From Verrucomicrobiota bacterium (GTDB lineage: Bacteria > Verrucomicrobiota > Verrucomicrobiia > Chthoniobacterales > SZAS-18): a stretch of DNA of 64,000 bases. Each line of letters begins with the position of its first letter. Position 1 is the stretch's first letter. Where the stretch lies: the NCBI GenBank assembly GCA_019241085.1, contig JAFAXH010000124.1:26127-90126 (forward strand), written 5' to 3'. Below the pieces are notes generated by a model. The model did not search any database and had not been told where the DNA came from. It saw only the letters and a list, made by a program, of their open reading frames with translations. The position numbers were made by a program, and so were the translations under genes. This document shows positions 8,696 to 17,272 of this stretch, in pieces.

Positions 8696-10606
8696 ATGTC
8701 CCGCATCCAACTCCTTCCCGACGCCGTGGCCAGCCAGGTCGCGGCCGGCGAAGTCGTCGAGCGGCCGGCGTCCGCGGTCAAAGAACTGGTGGAAAACAGC
8801 CTCGACGCCGGCGCGCGTTCGATTGAAGTCGCCATCCGCGGCGGCGGCGCGACGCTCTTGCGCGTCATCGACGACGGGCACGGGATGGATCGCGACGACG
8901 CGCTGCTTTGCCTCGAACGCCACGCGACAAGCAAAATTCGCACGGGCGCCGATCTCGCGGCGATTCGCACCCTCGGTTTTCGCGGCGAAGCGCTGCCCGC
9001 CATCGCCAGCGTCTCGCACTTCCGGCTGACCACGCGCGAGGCGTCGGCGCTCGCGGGCACAGAGGTTTTGGTCAACGGCGGGAAGATCGCCACCGTGCGC
9101 GAAGCCGGCGCGCCGGCGGGCACTGACATCGAAGTGCGCTCGTTGTTTTACAATCTGCCCGCCCGCCGGAAATTTCTGCGCGCCGCAACGACCGAGGCGG
9201 CGCACATTGAGCACGCGCTGCGGCTGCTCGCTATCGGACATCCGGCGGTGCGTTTCGTCCATCGGCGCGACGAGCGCGTGGTGTTCCAACTTCCGCCCGC
9301 CGCGCGTCTGCTCGACCGTCTGCGCGATCTCTGCGGCAACGCCGTGGTCGAGGAATTGCTGCCGGTCGCCGACTTGGTGACACGCGGCGACGGCGAGAGC
9401 AGCGGCGGGCTGCGCAAGATTGACGGATTCATCGGCAAAGCCGGCGTGTCGCGCGCGAACCGGGCGGACCAGATTGTGTTCGTCAACGGCCGGCCGGTGG
9501 AAAACGTCGCGCTCAGTCAGGCGTTGCGCGAAGGCTACCACACGGCGCTCATGAAAGGCCGGCATCCGCTCACGTTTTTATTTTTGGAAATCGACCCGGC
9601 GGCCGTGGACGTGAACGTGCATCCGGCCAAGCGCGAAGTGCGTTTCCGCGAGCCGCGGCAAATCCGCGAAGCCCTCGTCAGCGCCGTGCGCCGCACGCTG
9701 GAATCGGCCCGCGCCGATTGGTCGCGTTCGTTTCATCAACCGTCGTTGCCGGCGAGCAGCGCCACTGTTGCCCCGCCGCCTGTCGCGGACCTTGCCTCGA
9801 CGGCATCGGCGTCCGCCGCGCCGGATGCCGTGTTGCCTTTCCTCGACGCCGAATTGGCCGGGGAAATTGCCACGCCGCGCGCATCCATCGCGCCGCCTGC
9901 GACCGCGACGCCACCGGAAGATTTTGTTTCAAACGATTCCGCGCCCTTCGCCGCCAATCCTCCGCGCCCATCGCCCGAAGCGCCGCCGCCAACACTCCCG
10001 CGCGCGCCAAAAATCCTCGGCGTGCTCGGCCGGCTTTACGTGTTGCTCGAAAACGAAGGCGGCCTCGTCCTCGTCGATCAACACGCGGCGCACGAGCGCA
10101 TTCTTTTTGAAGAACTCCGCCGCCGGCTCGAAACGCACGACCCGCCGAGCCAGCGGCTGCTCGCGCCCTTGAGCGTGCAGCTCGCGCCGCGCGACGCCGA
10201 CTGGCTGCGGCAACACCTTCCCGCGCTCGCCCGCATGGGCATCGGCCTCGAACCGTTCGGTCCCGGCGGCGAGTTCAAGCTCGACAGCCTGCCGCCCTTT
10301 TTGCTCGACACCGCGGCGGCACGACAACCGCAGGCGCTCCTGCGCGAGATCATCGACGCCCTGCGATCCGCCGGCGGCCCGGCCGGCGCGACGACGAACC
10401 GCCTGCGCCTCGCCGAAGACGTGATCGCCCAGACCGTGTGTCGCCACGCGGTGAAGGCGCACGACACCTTGCGCGGGCCGGAGCTGGAACGGCTCATCAC
10501 CGATCTGCTCGCCTGCGAGCTGCCCTACTGCTGCCCGCACGGCCGCCCGACGATGATCCAGCTTTCCTACGCGGAATTGGAAAAAAAATTCGGCCGGCGC
10601 GCGTAG
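8696..10606 (+). CDS. mutL: DNA mismatch repair protein MutL, with endonuclease motif
   Basis: MutL couples MutS mismatch recognition to strand removal. The 636-residue protein has the N-terminal GHKL ATPase (ELVENSLDAGA, DDGHGM, TLGFRGEALPAIASV) and the NVHPAKREVRF segment near residue 310. A variable Pro/Ala-rich linker spans about 345-440 and a C-terminal dimerisation domain follows. The C-terminal domain contains DQHAAHERILFEE, matching the DQHA-x2-E-x4-E endonuclease motif, and CPHGRPT near the end. It should therefore be a nicking MutL, as in bacteria without MutH, unlike E. coli MutL. The start ATG gives the canonical family N-terminus. Confidence 0.95.
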   Translation: MSRIQLLPDAVASQVAAGEVVERPASAVKELVENSLDAGARSIEVAIRGGGATLLRVIDDGHGMDRDDALLCLERHATSKIRTGADLAAIRTLGFRGEALPAIASVSHFRLTTREASALAGTEVLVNGGKIATVREAGAPAGTDIEVRSLFYNLPARRKFLRAATTEAAHIEHALRLLAIGHPAVRFVHRRDERVVFQLPPAARLLDRLRDLCGNAVVEELLPVADLVTRGDGESSGGLRKIDGFIGKAGVSRANRADQIVFVNGRPVENVALSQALREGYHTALMKGRHPLTFLFLEIDPAAVDVNVHPAKREVRFREPRQIREALVSAVRRTLESARADWSRSFHQPSLPASSATVAPPPVADLASTASASAAPDAVLPFLDAELAGEIATPRASIAPPATATPPEDFVSNDSAPFAANPPRPSPEAPPPTLPRAPKILGVLGRLYVLLENEGGLVLVDQHAAHERILFEELRRRLETHDPPSQRLLAPLSVQLAPRDADWLRQHLPALARMGIGLEPFGPGGEFKLDSLPPFLLDTAAARQPQALLREIIDALRSAGGPAGATTNRLRLAEDVIAQTVCRHAVKAHDTLRGPELERLITDLLACELPYCCPHGRPTMIQLSYAELEKKFGRRA

Positions 10607-10710
10607 GATTTTCCCGCGGCGCCGGGCGGAAAAACCGCTTGCCGGCCGAGCGGCTTGGATTACAGTCGCCCTTCCGCTCGAACGCGCGGCGACGACCGCG
10701 CCGACGGCAC

Positions 10711-10784
10711 GGATGCCTAGCTCAATTGGTTAGAGCAAGTGACTCTTAATCACTAGGTTCTGGGTTCGATTCCCAGGGCATCCA
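10711..10784 (+). tRNA. tRNA-Lys (anticodon CUU)
   Basis: A complete 74-nt cloverleaf. The acceptor stem pairs GGATGCC with GGCATCC, followed by discriminator A. The D arm is GCTC...GAGC, the anticodon arm AGTGA-CTCTTAA-TCACT gives anticodon CUU, and the T arm is CTGGG-TTCGATT-CCCAG. CCA is not encoded. An accessory segment starts right after it, and tRNA 3' ends are common integration sites. Confidence 0.97.
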
Positions 10785-10928
10785 CTTCTCCTCGCGCACG
10801 CCTGGTATCCGGGCAATCGCGCGGACTGGCTAGCGACGACGGGCTGTCCTGCCACTTTGTAGAACGCGGGGTTTTCTTCTTCGAACTCGACGGCGCGTTG
10901 ATCGGCAGCAGCCACGATCAACCAATGT

Positions 10929-11189
10929 TCATGCTGCTACTACGTCCAGTTGTGCTGTGTAGCCGAGACGGCAAAGCAAGTCTTCGCAATCTTCCCAAGC
11001 GAGGCCAAAGGCGCGGACATCGGCCACACCAAGACGCGCGATCACATCGCGAATGGCGGAGAAATCCTGATCGTCAAATTCCGCTTCCATGAGTGCGGTT
11101 TCCGCCCAGTCCACCAACTGCGCCAGCGTGTTCTCGCGGTGAAGATATACGGTGAGTTTAGCGGCGACATCCTGTCGAGTGATCGTCAT
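10929..11189 (-). CDS. small conserved protein of unknown function next to the SIR2-STAND gene
   Basis: An 86-residue acidic, mostly helical protein starting MTITRQDVAAKL, with a VDWAETALMEAEFDD core and a C-terminal stretch LGVADVRAFGLAWEDCEDLL. I remember similar small proteins from scattered bacteria, with no known role. The ATG at 11189 is preferred because the extra residues of the longer open frame (to 11261) look non-coding. It lies 135 bp downstream of the SIR2-STAND gene on the same strand. It may be a partner or regulator of that gene, which is only an inference from position. Confidence 0.65.
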   Translation of the reverse strand: MTITRQDVAAKLTVYLHRENTLAQLVDWAETALMEAEFDDQDFSAIRDVIARLGVADVRAFGLAWEDCEDLLCRLGYTAQLDVVAA

Positions 11190-11324
11190 ATAGTCGCAGC
11201 AGTTTACACTTTGCGATGCCCGCGATCCAAATGGAATTCTCGTGGATTTCAACAAGCGCACCGCGCTCGTCCTAGACTTCCTGCCAATAGCGCAGCGAAA
11301 TTTCGCTCGTCAACGTTCGCTGCA

Positions 11325-14300
11325 TTATTCCCCTTCTTGGTCGTGAGATTGCAGCGGTTTCCAGTTCTGGGTCTGAAAGTAGGCGCCGACTTCCTTTTTG
11401 ATATACGGAGAGAGGCGGGAAATGCTTAGCACCGCTTGCCGCTTGGCCACCTTCAAGCGGTCTTCAGGTGCTGTTTCGAGAGGAACAGCTTTCCAAGCCT
11501 CGTCCAGCACTCTTTCAATTCCTGCCTGAACTCGACCGTCCAAGGTGTTTGGAAGTTGGAGCGGCTTCTTGTCATCTACCGGCGTCGGTTGACGAGGCAC
11601 GGTCGATGGAGGACGTTTGACGCGCTGCTTGGAAACTTGAGGTGCACCGAAGAACGCGCGGAGGTTGTTGAAGGAAACCTGTTCGGGGTTCACCAATGCC
11701 TTCAAAAATGGGTCTTGGAGTTGGCGGCGTGCCTGAGCGACTGCGGCGGTAAGCCAAGCGATAGCTTCGCTCACATCGTGCGGGTGTGGAGTGTTGAGTT
11801 TGTCGGCTTCGCGGTGGCTGTTGTTAAGGTTTTGGGCATTTCTTTGATCGTTGCCGCCGCGAAATAGACCTAGATAGGCGACGGCACGGCGAGCTTTGGC
11901 AAATGGACAATCGCGGCTGGACTGGGCTCCCTTCCCGAAAGAAAAGCCGAGACCCGCGCATATCTTCTTCACGTTTTCGATCGTAACTGGCGCGGGGTTA
12001 AGATGGTCGGACAGGGAGAGGCCGCCCACCCAAGCACCGGCGAATGCGTTTTCAATGGCACCCAGCTTGCCTTCGCAAATGCTCCATTCAAACCAGTAGC
12101 CGCGGATATCGGATTCGAAGTCCACCTTATCATGAGCCTTATCCAAGTTGTCCCTGAAGGTCGTTACCGCTTCCTCGAGCATTTCGGCGTTGCGGTAGGT
12201 TCTGCCGAGGTCGGTGAGGGCGCATAATCGATCCGGTTCAACTTCAACATCGGCTTTTGCCGCGGCAATCGCGATGGCCTTGCGGCGGTCTTCGGGGATT
12301 TGTTGCGGCAATGCTTTCTGCAGCCGAGGGCCGGCGTGAACAATGGGAGAGAACGTTTGGCCAACTCGAATGCCGGGCTCTTGGCTGGTTTGGACCGTCT
12401 GCCGGACGAGTTGTGCCCAGATTTCCGCGAGGTCCATTCCGAACGTCTCCTCTGCTTCGACGAGGATCGCGGCAGCCACCTGGCTATGGCGCGTGAGAGC
12501 GTGACCGGCGCTGTGAACCGCGGCAGCTTCCTCGCCCAAAGGCCGGACGACGTATCGCTGCACCCATTCACGCGGAACTCCAACCAAGTCAGCCAGCACG
12601 CGTTCGTCAATGCCGGGTATGCCTGTGCCGTGACACGCAGCCACATACAGCAGCGCATCGAGGAGGCTGCGGTTTCCGTGCTCGATGTGCATGTGTTCAA
12701 GTCGCTGGAGGAAGGTGCGAACGTGGGCCTGCAACCCATTCTGCCCAAAGCGCACGGCGAGGAGTCCGCCGAAAAACGAGCCTTCCTCCGGGCGGTGTCG
12801 TTTTAGTTGCTCATCCTGCCTGCCAACCGCATCCCTGACGGCGGACTCGAAGACCGCAGCTCGCTCGGCGGCGTCACCGATGGCAGCCAGTTCGCGAAGG
12901 CCATCGGGGCCTGCGCCTTCCCACGCGGTCAACACGGCTTTGGCATCTTCGGGGGTGATGCCACGCAGGAGGGTATCGGGATATTTGTCGAGCCATTCAG
13001 ACCACGGCTTTCGCGGTCCGTTAGCGGCTTTCCAGTCCGCATCCCGCGTCGCCAAAAGAAAATGAACGCCGTTGCGACCGGCTTGGCTGATGTGTTCGGC
13101 AATTGCGGTCAGACTGGAAACAATTCCGTCGGCGTCGTCAGCGACGATCAGCCAGCGGCGAGTTAAGTCGAGAGCCGCGATCTGCTCCGGCGAGATGCCT
13201 TCGTTCGGCGAAGTGCGCCAAAGGATAGACCACTCGCCTGCGCGTGAAACATCTGCCGCCACTTGAAGCAGCAAGGTGGACTTTCCCTCGCCACCCGCCG
13301 CCCGGATGAGGTGCATGGAGCGAGCAACGTTATCGTGCGCGATTTGCGCGAGCCGCGCAGTGAGTTTTTCGGCGCCCTGTCGTCTCGGGATGCCTTGGGA
13401 TACCGCGTGCCGCCAAGTCGGCACCGCACCATCGAAATAGCGGATCAACTCGTCTGAATTCAGTGGCGACAGCGAATCGAGATAAGGCGGATCAATGAGC
13501 TGCCAGCCAGCGATAGGTGACGCGGAGACGGATATCACGGCGGCAGGCGCGGATGCTCCCTGTAAGGTTGAGAGGATCTCGCCAAAGATGCTGTGGCAAT
13601 CTATGCCGCCAAAAGGACGAAACCTATTCAACCTGATGGCTGGTTCCATCGCGCGGAGCACTTTGCCGTAGCGTTTTTCAAAATCCTCGTCAGCGATGCT
13701 TTCGTAGAAGCACCAGATGACATCGAGCTTGGCCTGCTCGTCGCTGACGATCTCGACAAGCGCCTGAGTAAACACGTCGTCCCACCCACCGTAGGCCGCG
13801 ACAATCAAGGTCCGTTGTTGGGCGACAAGCAAACGCTGGAGCGAAAATTTCAGCTTGGTCCGGGGATTGGTCAGTTGTGCCTGAGTGTGAAGCGTATCGG
13901 AATCTCGCCAGAATCCATGAAGGTGAATCACGCTGCAGGTGCCGGGATCGTCTTCGGCGGCACCACCGAGCGATCCATCAGCAGTGAGAACCCGACGGCC
14001 GGCGTGTCTGCCGGATTTACGAAGAGCCAGCGAGATGAGCGGATCGAAGTTTGTCGTGAGAATTGGCCCGATGAACTTTTCTTCTCCGCGTGCAACTAGA
14101 TCGGCCAGCCCGGTAGTTCCCGCCGGGATATTCCAATCGTCAGGCTGGCCGTCGGTGCCGTTTGGAACGGCTCCCGCGCCGACTTTGCGAGCTTGAAGCA
14201 CGGCCTTCCTGATGACTTCATTCACTGCATCTTGCCCGGGATTCTGACCGAGCCACTTCATCGCCGCTTGGTAAGCGTCCGAGCCAACTTTTCCGCCTAC

Positions 14301-14498
14301 TGCCGCGTCGTATTGTGGAAGAGCCAATGGGCGTAGGCTGCGGACTTCCCCGCGGGCAAAATCAAGCATCGTGGTTACGCCGGGAACACCGACTTCATCT
14401 TTTAGGGACAATGGCGACCCGACGAGGAACGCCACAGGCCGCCGCGTCATTAGCGCAGCATTGATAAGGACTGCTTTCGAGAGAAGTTCAATAGGCAT
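11325..14498 (-). CDS. SIR2-STAND NTPase protein, candidate anti-phage defence effector
   Basis: A 1057-residue protein. An N-terminal SIR2-like NAD-binding domain spans about residues 20-315. It has a glycine-rich loop FLVGSPLS followed by GVPG, TTNFD with Asn150, HLHG with His194 and YGGWDD near 237-241. These are the positions that make NAD hydrolases in SIR2 defence effectors. A P-loop NTPase follows, with Walker A GGEGKST at about 402-408 and Walker B WLIVADDADG at about 449-458. The C-terminal half is helical and TPR-like (AEMLEEAVTTFRDNLDKA) and would be the sensor. This architecture matches STAND defence proteins with SIR2 effectors (Avs5-like), though exact membership is untested. 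Less GC-rich than its neighbours, next to tRNA-Lys, consistent with transfer. Confidence 0.85.
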   Translation of the reverse strand: MPIELLSKAVLINAALMTRRPVAFLVGSPLSLKDEVGVPGVTTMLDFARGEVRSLRPLALPQYDAAVGGKVGSDAYQAAMKWLGQNPGQDAVNEVIRKAVLQARKVGAGAVPNGTDGQPDDWNIPAGTTGLADLVARGEEKFIGPILTTNFDPLISLALRKSGRHAGRRVLTADGSLGGAAEDDPGTCSVIHLHGFWRDSDTLHTQAQLTNPRTKLKFSLQRLLVAQQRTLIVAAYGGWDDVFTQALVEIVSDEQAKLDVIWCFYESIADEDFEKRYGKVLRAMEPAIRLNRFRPFGGIDCHSIFGEILSTLQGASAPAAVISVSASPIAGWQLIDPPYLDSLSPLNSDELIRYFDGAVPTWRHAVSQGIPRRQGAEKLTARLAQIAHDNVARSMHLIRAAGGEGKSTLLLQVAADVSRAGEWSILWRTSPNEGISPEQIAALDLTRRWLIVADDADGIVSSLTAIAEHISQAGRNGVHFLLATRDADWKAANGPRKPWSEWLDKYPDTLLRGITPEDAKAVLTAWEGAGPDGLRELAAIGDAAERAAVFESAVRDAVGRQDEQLKRHRPEEGSFFGGLLAVRFGQNGLQAHVRTFLQRLEHMHIEHGNRSLLDALLYVAACHGTGIPGIDERVLADLVGVPREWVQRYVVRPLGEEAAAVHSAGHALTRHSQVAAAILVEAEETFGMDLAEIWAQLVRQTVQTSQEPGIRVGQTFSPIVHAGPRLQKALPQQIPEDRRKAIAIAAAKADVEVEPDRLCALTDLGRTYRNAEMLEEAVTTFRDNLDKAHDKVDFESDIRGYWFEWSICEGKLGAIENAFAGAWVGGLSLSDHLNPAPVTIENVKKICAGLGFSFGKGAQSSRDCPFAKARRAVAYLGLFRGGNDQRNAQNLNNSHREADKLNTPHPHDVSEAIAWLTAAVAQARRQLQDPFLKALVNPEQVSFNNLRAFFGAPQVSKQRVKRPPSTVPRQPTPVDDKKPLQLPNTLDGRVQAGIERVLDEAWKAVPLETAPEDRLKVAKRQAVLSISRLSPYIKKEVGAYFQTQNWKPLQSHDQEGE

Positions 14499-14754
14499 AT
14501 CTTCAAGTGCTTTTGGGACTTAGAGCCCCGCGTCCCATCACTCACTCATGTTAAAGGGGGATCTACCATCACATAGCCAGTGGCTAAGTCGGGATGCTAG
14601 CCTTGGCGAAGGAAACGGCCGATTCCTTGCCAAAAATTGTGCAGATTTGGCGAGCAAGATGTAAAACAAACCAAAGTTACGATGGCCCCAATCGGCGGGG
14701 TTGGTCACGTCGCACCGGGCGCGGTTTCACCTACATAGATGTTGACCCGTTTGC

Positions 14755-15480
14755 CTACGTCGGCGGCGTGGGCAGAGTTGATGGCGGCGTGGCATCATTG
14801 CCACCTTGCCCGCCGCCGGAATCCACGATGATGCGGGCGCGTTTCCACGCTTGAATAAAACGTTGGCCGGCGTCGGTGCTGTCGAATTGCACGACGAGGT
14901 CGTCCATGCTGCTCACTTGGTCGAGCAGGGCGGCCACGTCGGTCTCCACTTCGCGCAGGAGTGCGCCGCGGTTGACGATCTGGCCGCGCGGGGTGCTCAT
15001 CACCTTGCTGAAATTGCCGATGGCGGCGGTGAGGGTCGAGACGCGGGCGGCGGTCACGCCGCGTTTGGCGGCGTCGGGTTCGCTCACGGTGGTTTGCGCG
15101 AGGTCGCGGATGGCGGTCGCCTGGGTGACGAGTTCCTGCATGCGCAGTTTTTGAATCTCGCTCTTTTTGAAGTCCACCTTGCCGCGACTGTCGAGGTCGC
15201 CGGTCTTTTTGAAATGGTTGGCCAGCGCACGGGTGAGGATGAAGGCGGCGTTTTCCAACGCGGTTTCGGCGACGGCTTTGGCGTCCGCCGCGCCGCCGGT
15301 GGCGGCCTCGGCGAGCGCGGCTTTGGCGGTGACGGCGCCGTAGTCGGTCTGGAGCGTGGCGAGGTCGGTGCCGAAGTCGGCGGGCGGCTGGCCGTCCCAA
15401 ACGGGTTGGTAATCGTTACTCTGGGCGACGGTGAGGCAGGCACCGATCATGTTGAGTTGGTTTTGCAGACGGGAGTTCAT
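14755..15480 (-). CDS. helical hypothetical protein, preceded by a 21-bp repeat array
   Basis: About 241 residues from the ATG at 15480 (MNSRLQNQLNMIGACLTVAQ). It has no signal peptide or membrane segment, a predicted all-helical body rich in Ala and Asp (ALAEAATGGAADAKAVAETAL) and a Gly/Pro/Thr tail. The N-terminus has a VWDGQPPADFG motif. I do not know a function. From memory, proteins of this kind recur in Verrucomicrobiota and Bacteroidota together with the family of the gene at 62837-63538. Both genes here lie just downstream of a 21-bp-periodic array. No catalytic motif is visible. Confidence 0.7.
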   Translation of the reverse strand: MNSRLQNQLNMIGACLTVAQSNDYQPVWDGQPPADFGTDLATLQTDYGAVTAKAALAEAATGGAADAKAVAETALENAAFILTRALANHFKKTGDLDSRGKVDFKKSEIQKLRMQELVTQATAIRDLAQTTVSEPDAAKRGVTAARVSTLTAAIGNFSKVMSTPRGQIVNRGALLREVETDVAALLDQVSSMDDLVVQFDSTDAGQRFIQAWKRARIIVDSGGGQGGNDATPPSTLPTPPT

Positions 15481-15540
15481 GCGGGCTAGGGTAGGGCAGG
15501 GCGCGCAGGGTGCCAAGACAAAAAAGTGTGTTTTTACGCG

Positions 15541-15850
15541 TCAAACGCTAGCGGCGGAAGACGTTGGAGGCGTCGCGCGGGCGCACGCGTCTTTGCGGCG
15601 AGTGCAACTGTCGATTTCGCCGCTGCGCGCGGTCATTTCCTGCCTGTCAGCGACGATTTCGCGGCTGTCAGTGGCGATTTCGCATCTGTCGAGGGCGATT
15701 TCTTGGCTGTTGACGGCGATTTCGCGGCTGTCGATGACGATTTCTTGAATGTAAATCCCGATTTCGCGACGGCGCGCGGCGTCCGCGCGGATGTCGATGC
15801 GAGTTGCGCGAAGGTCGGCGGCGATGGCGTGTTTGCGCGCGCCGGGTGAT
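15541..15850 (-). repeat. 21-bp tandem repeat array encoding degenerate heptads
   Basis: Degenerate 21-bp units (plus strand consensus about GGCGATTTCGCGGCTGTCGA), clearest from 15650 to 15765. On the minus strand one frame stays open from about 15909 to a TGA near 15541 and reads as heptads such as DSREIAV, NSQEIAL, DRCEIAT and DSREIVA. I find no ATG or GTG start in that frame. The plus strand is also open (GDFAAVD heptads). The array ends 60 bp before the start of the 14755-15480 gene. The flank 15851-15985 shows no other feature. Confidence 0.8.
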
Positions 15851-15985
15851 CGACTGTGAATTGTGATTTCCCGTCCGCGCGTGGCGAGGGGACGGGCGAA
15901 GGGTTTTGAAAAAGCTCAGGCCGACAGCGGCGCGGTCGCTGGGCGCTCCGGCATCCACCCTTCCGACAGCGATGCGGTGTTTCTC

Positions 15986-16747
15986 TCAGCGCTCGCGGCG
16001 CAGGGACATGCCGTCGTAGATGAGCTTTTCGTCGTTGACCTTGGCCTTGGCGGGATCGAGCGCGGTGTTGAAGGGGATGACGGTGTGCTTCTCCGTTTTG
16101 CCGTCGGCGAAGTGCAGGGTCAGCGTGTTGCCGGAAAGTGTGTAGGTGCCCTGGGTGTTGGATTCCGAACTGGCCGAGCCGCCGCCGGTGCTGCGGGGCA
16201 GGGTGACGTCGCCGAGAGCGGACATGGTGAACTGGCCGGACTTGGTCAACGTCAGCGTGCGCGCGGCGCTCACGTTGGCGGTGCCGATGGAGCCGCTGAA
16301 AACGGCGTCGAGGTGTTCGTCTTTTTTGTAAGCCGCGGCTTTGGAGATCAAGCCGCCGTCGAGCGCGGAGAGCTGGCCTTTGTCATACTCCAAGGGCAGG
16401 CTTTGCGCGGCGCGTCCGCCGCCCCAGGTGACTTCCAGCTTGTCGCCGTTGACCTTGAAGTGGCCGACGTTCTTCGGGTCGTTCTTTTCGGCGGCGGCAA
16501 AGTCAAAGGGATCGACGCCGCCGCGCGGGTTCCAGGCGATGCGATCACCCGCGAGATAGACCGTGCTGATGTCGAGATTGCCAAAGGCGTAGGCCGTGCG
16601 CAGGTAGAGGCCGTCTTCCAAGCCGCCCCTGCCCGCTGCCCGTCCGCAGCCGGGTGTCAACAACGCGCAGCAAAGGAGCAGGGCGAGCGATAGAATGGAG
16701 CTGAGGCGGACTGGTAGGCAAAGCGCAAGTCGGGGGAAGAACATCAT
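15986..16747 (-). CDS. putative lipoprotein of unknown function
   Basis: About 253 residues from the ATG pair at 16747/16744. A hydrophobic signal (LSLALLLCCALLTPGC) ends in a lipobox-like cysteine. The mature part is predicted beta-rich, with a TYTLSGNTLTLHFADGK stretch and a YDKGQLSALDG segment. This is the look of small proteins that print a default-value scoring or lipocalin-like sandwich fold, but I cannot name a family. The open frame extends further upstream into a palindromic repeat, which is not believed to be coding. The gene stands alone, with the repeat array downstream and the repeat cluster upstream. Confidence 0.65.
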   Translation of the reverse strand: MMFFPRLALCLPVRLSSILSLALLLCCALLTPGCGRAAGRGGLEDGLYLRTAYAFGNLDISTVYLAGDRIAWNPRGGVDPFDFAAAEKNDPKNVGHFKVNGDKLEVTWGGGRAAQSLPLEYDKGQLSALDGGLISKAAAYKKDEHLDAVFSGSIGTANVSAARTLTLTKSGQFTMSALGDVTLPRSTGGGSASSESNTQGTYTLSGNTLTLHFADGKTEKHTVIPFNTALDPAKAKVNDEKLIYDGMSLRRER

Positions 16748-16841
16748 GGCAGTGAGATAGCAGGAAATGACGGTGGGAGTCGAGTCTGTGTGCGGAGCGG
16801 CGGGTGTGGGCTGAGGTTGTTCTTTACTTGGCAGAGGAAAA

Positions 16842-17085
16842 GGGGAGCGCGGGCTTCCAGCCCGCTCTTGCTGGCATCCTGCCGGCAAGCTGCCAAAATG
16901 GTAGGGACGCCTCGCCGAGGCGTCCGAAGAATTTTCTGCTTGCTGTGTAAAGCGGATGATTCCCGCTCAAGCGGCAGCAAAACGGAAAGTCACGGACGCC
17001 TCGGAGAGGCGTCCCTACCTGTGGGAAGAACGGCCGTCCGGCAGGGATGCCGGACGGATGCAGGCTGGAAAGCCCGCGCTCCCTT
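16842..17085. repeat. cluster of REP-like palindromes (types A and B)
   Basis: Two type-B elements in opposite orientation (16842-16892 GGGAGCGCGGGCTTCCAG... and 17030-17085, ending GCCCGCGCTCCC) enclose two type-A palindromes (16904-16925, 16994-17014, GGACGCCTCG-N-CGAGGCGTCC). The same type-B unit recurs at 61636-61784 and 62537-62724. The 16748-17272 gap otherwise shows no gene. Confidence 0.8.
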
Positions 17086-17272
17086 TCAACCCGTGCGGAT
17101 TTGCTTTCCGTGCTCTTTGCAAGTAGGCAAAATAAACAAACGCCTTTCGATGAAGAATCGCGACCGCAGCAGCACTCGCCCACTTTCTTTTCGTAAACAC
17201 CGCTCTGGTGACGATTGGAACCGCATGAGCGGTTCGCCTTGCCTGGCGCGCTGACTTTTCCCGTTTCGTAGC

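Larger units (their letters stand above)
10785..14754. other. putative small accessory island next to tRNA-Lys
   Basis: This segment holds only two genes, both on the minus strand. Its base composition is visibly less GC-rich than the flanks, and its codon use is more mixed. It begins at the 3' end of tRNA-Lys. I found no integrase and no repeated copy of the tRNA 3' end at the far side, so integration is an inference. Between 10785 and 10928, and between 14499 and 14754, I see no convincing gene. Confidence 0.5.

Noticed and set aside
10785..10928. Protein-like minus-strand frame between the tRNA and the small gene (AFYKVAGQPVV)
   Set aside because: It runs into the tRNA, has no good start and shows no recognisable domain.
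14499..14754. Repeat of the tRNA-Lys 3' end as an attachment site
   Set aside because: No matching stretch longer than a few bases was found (GGATGC is present, but without the T-arm sequence).
15541..15850. Possible CRISPR array
   Set aside because: Units are contiguous 21-bp tandem repeats without unique spacers, and no cas genes are nearby.
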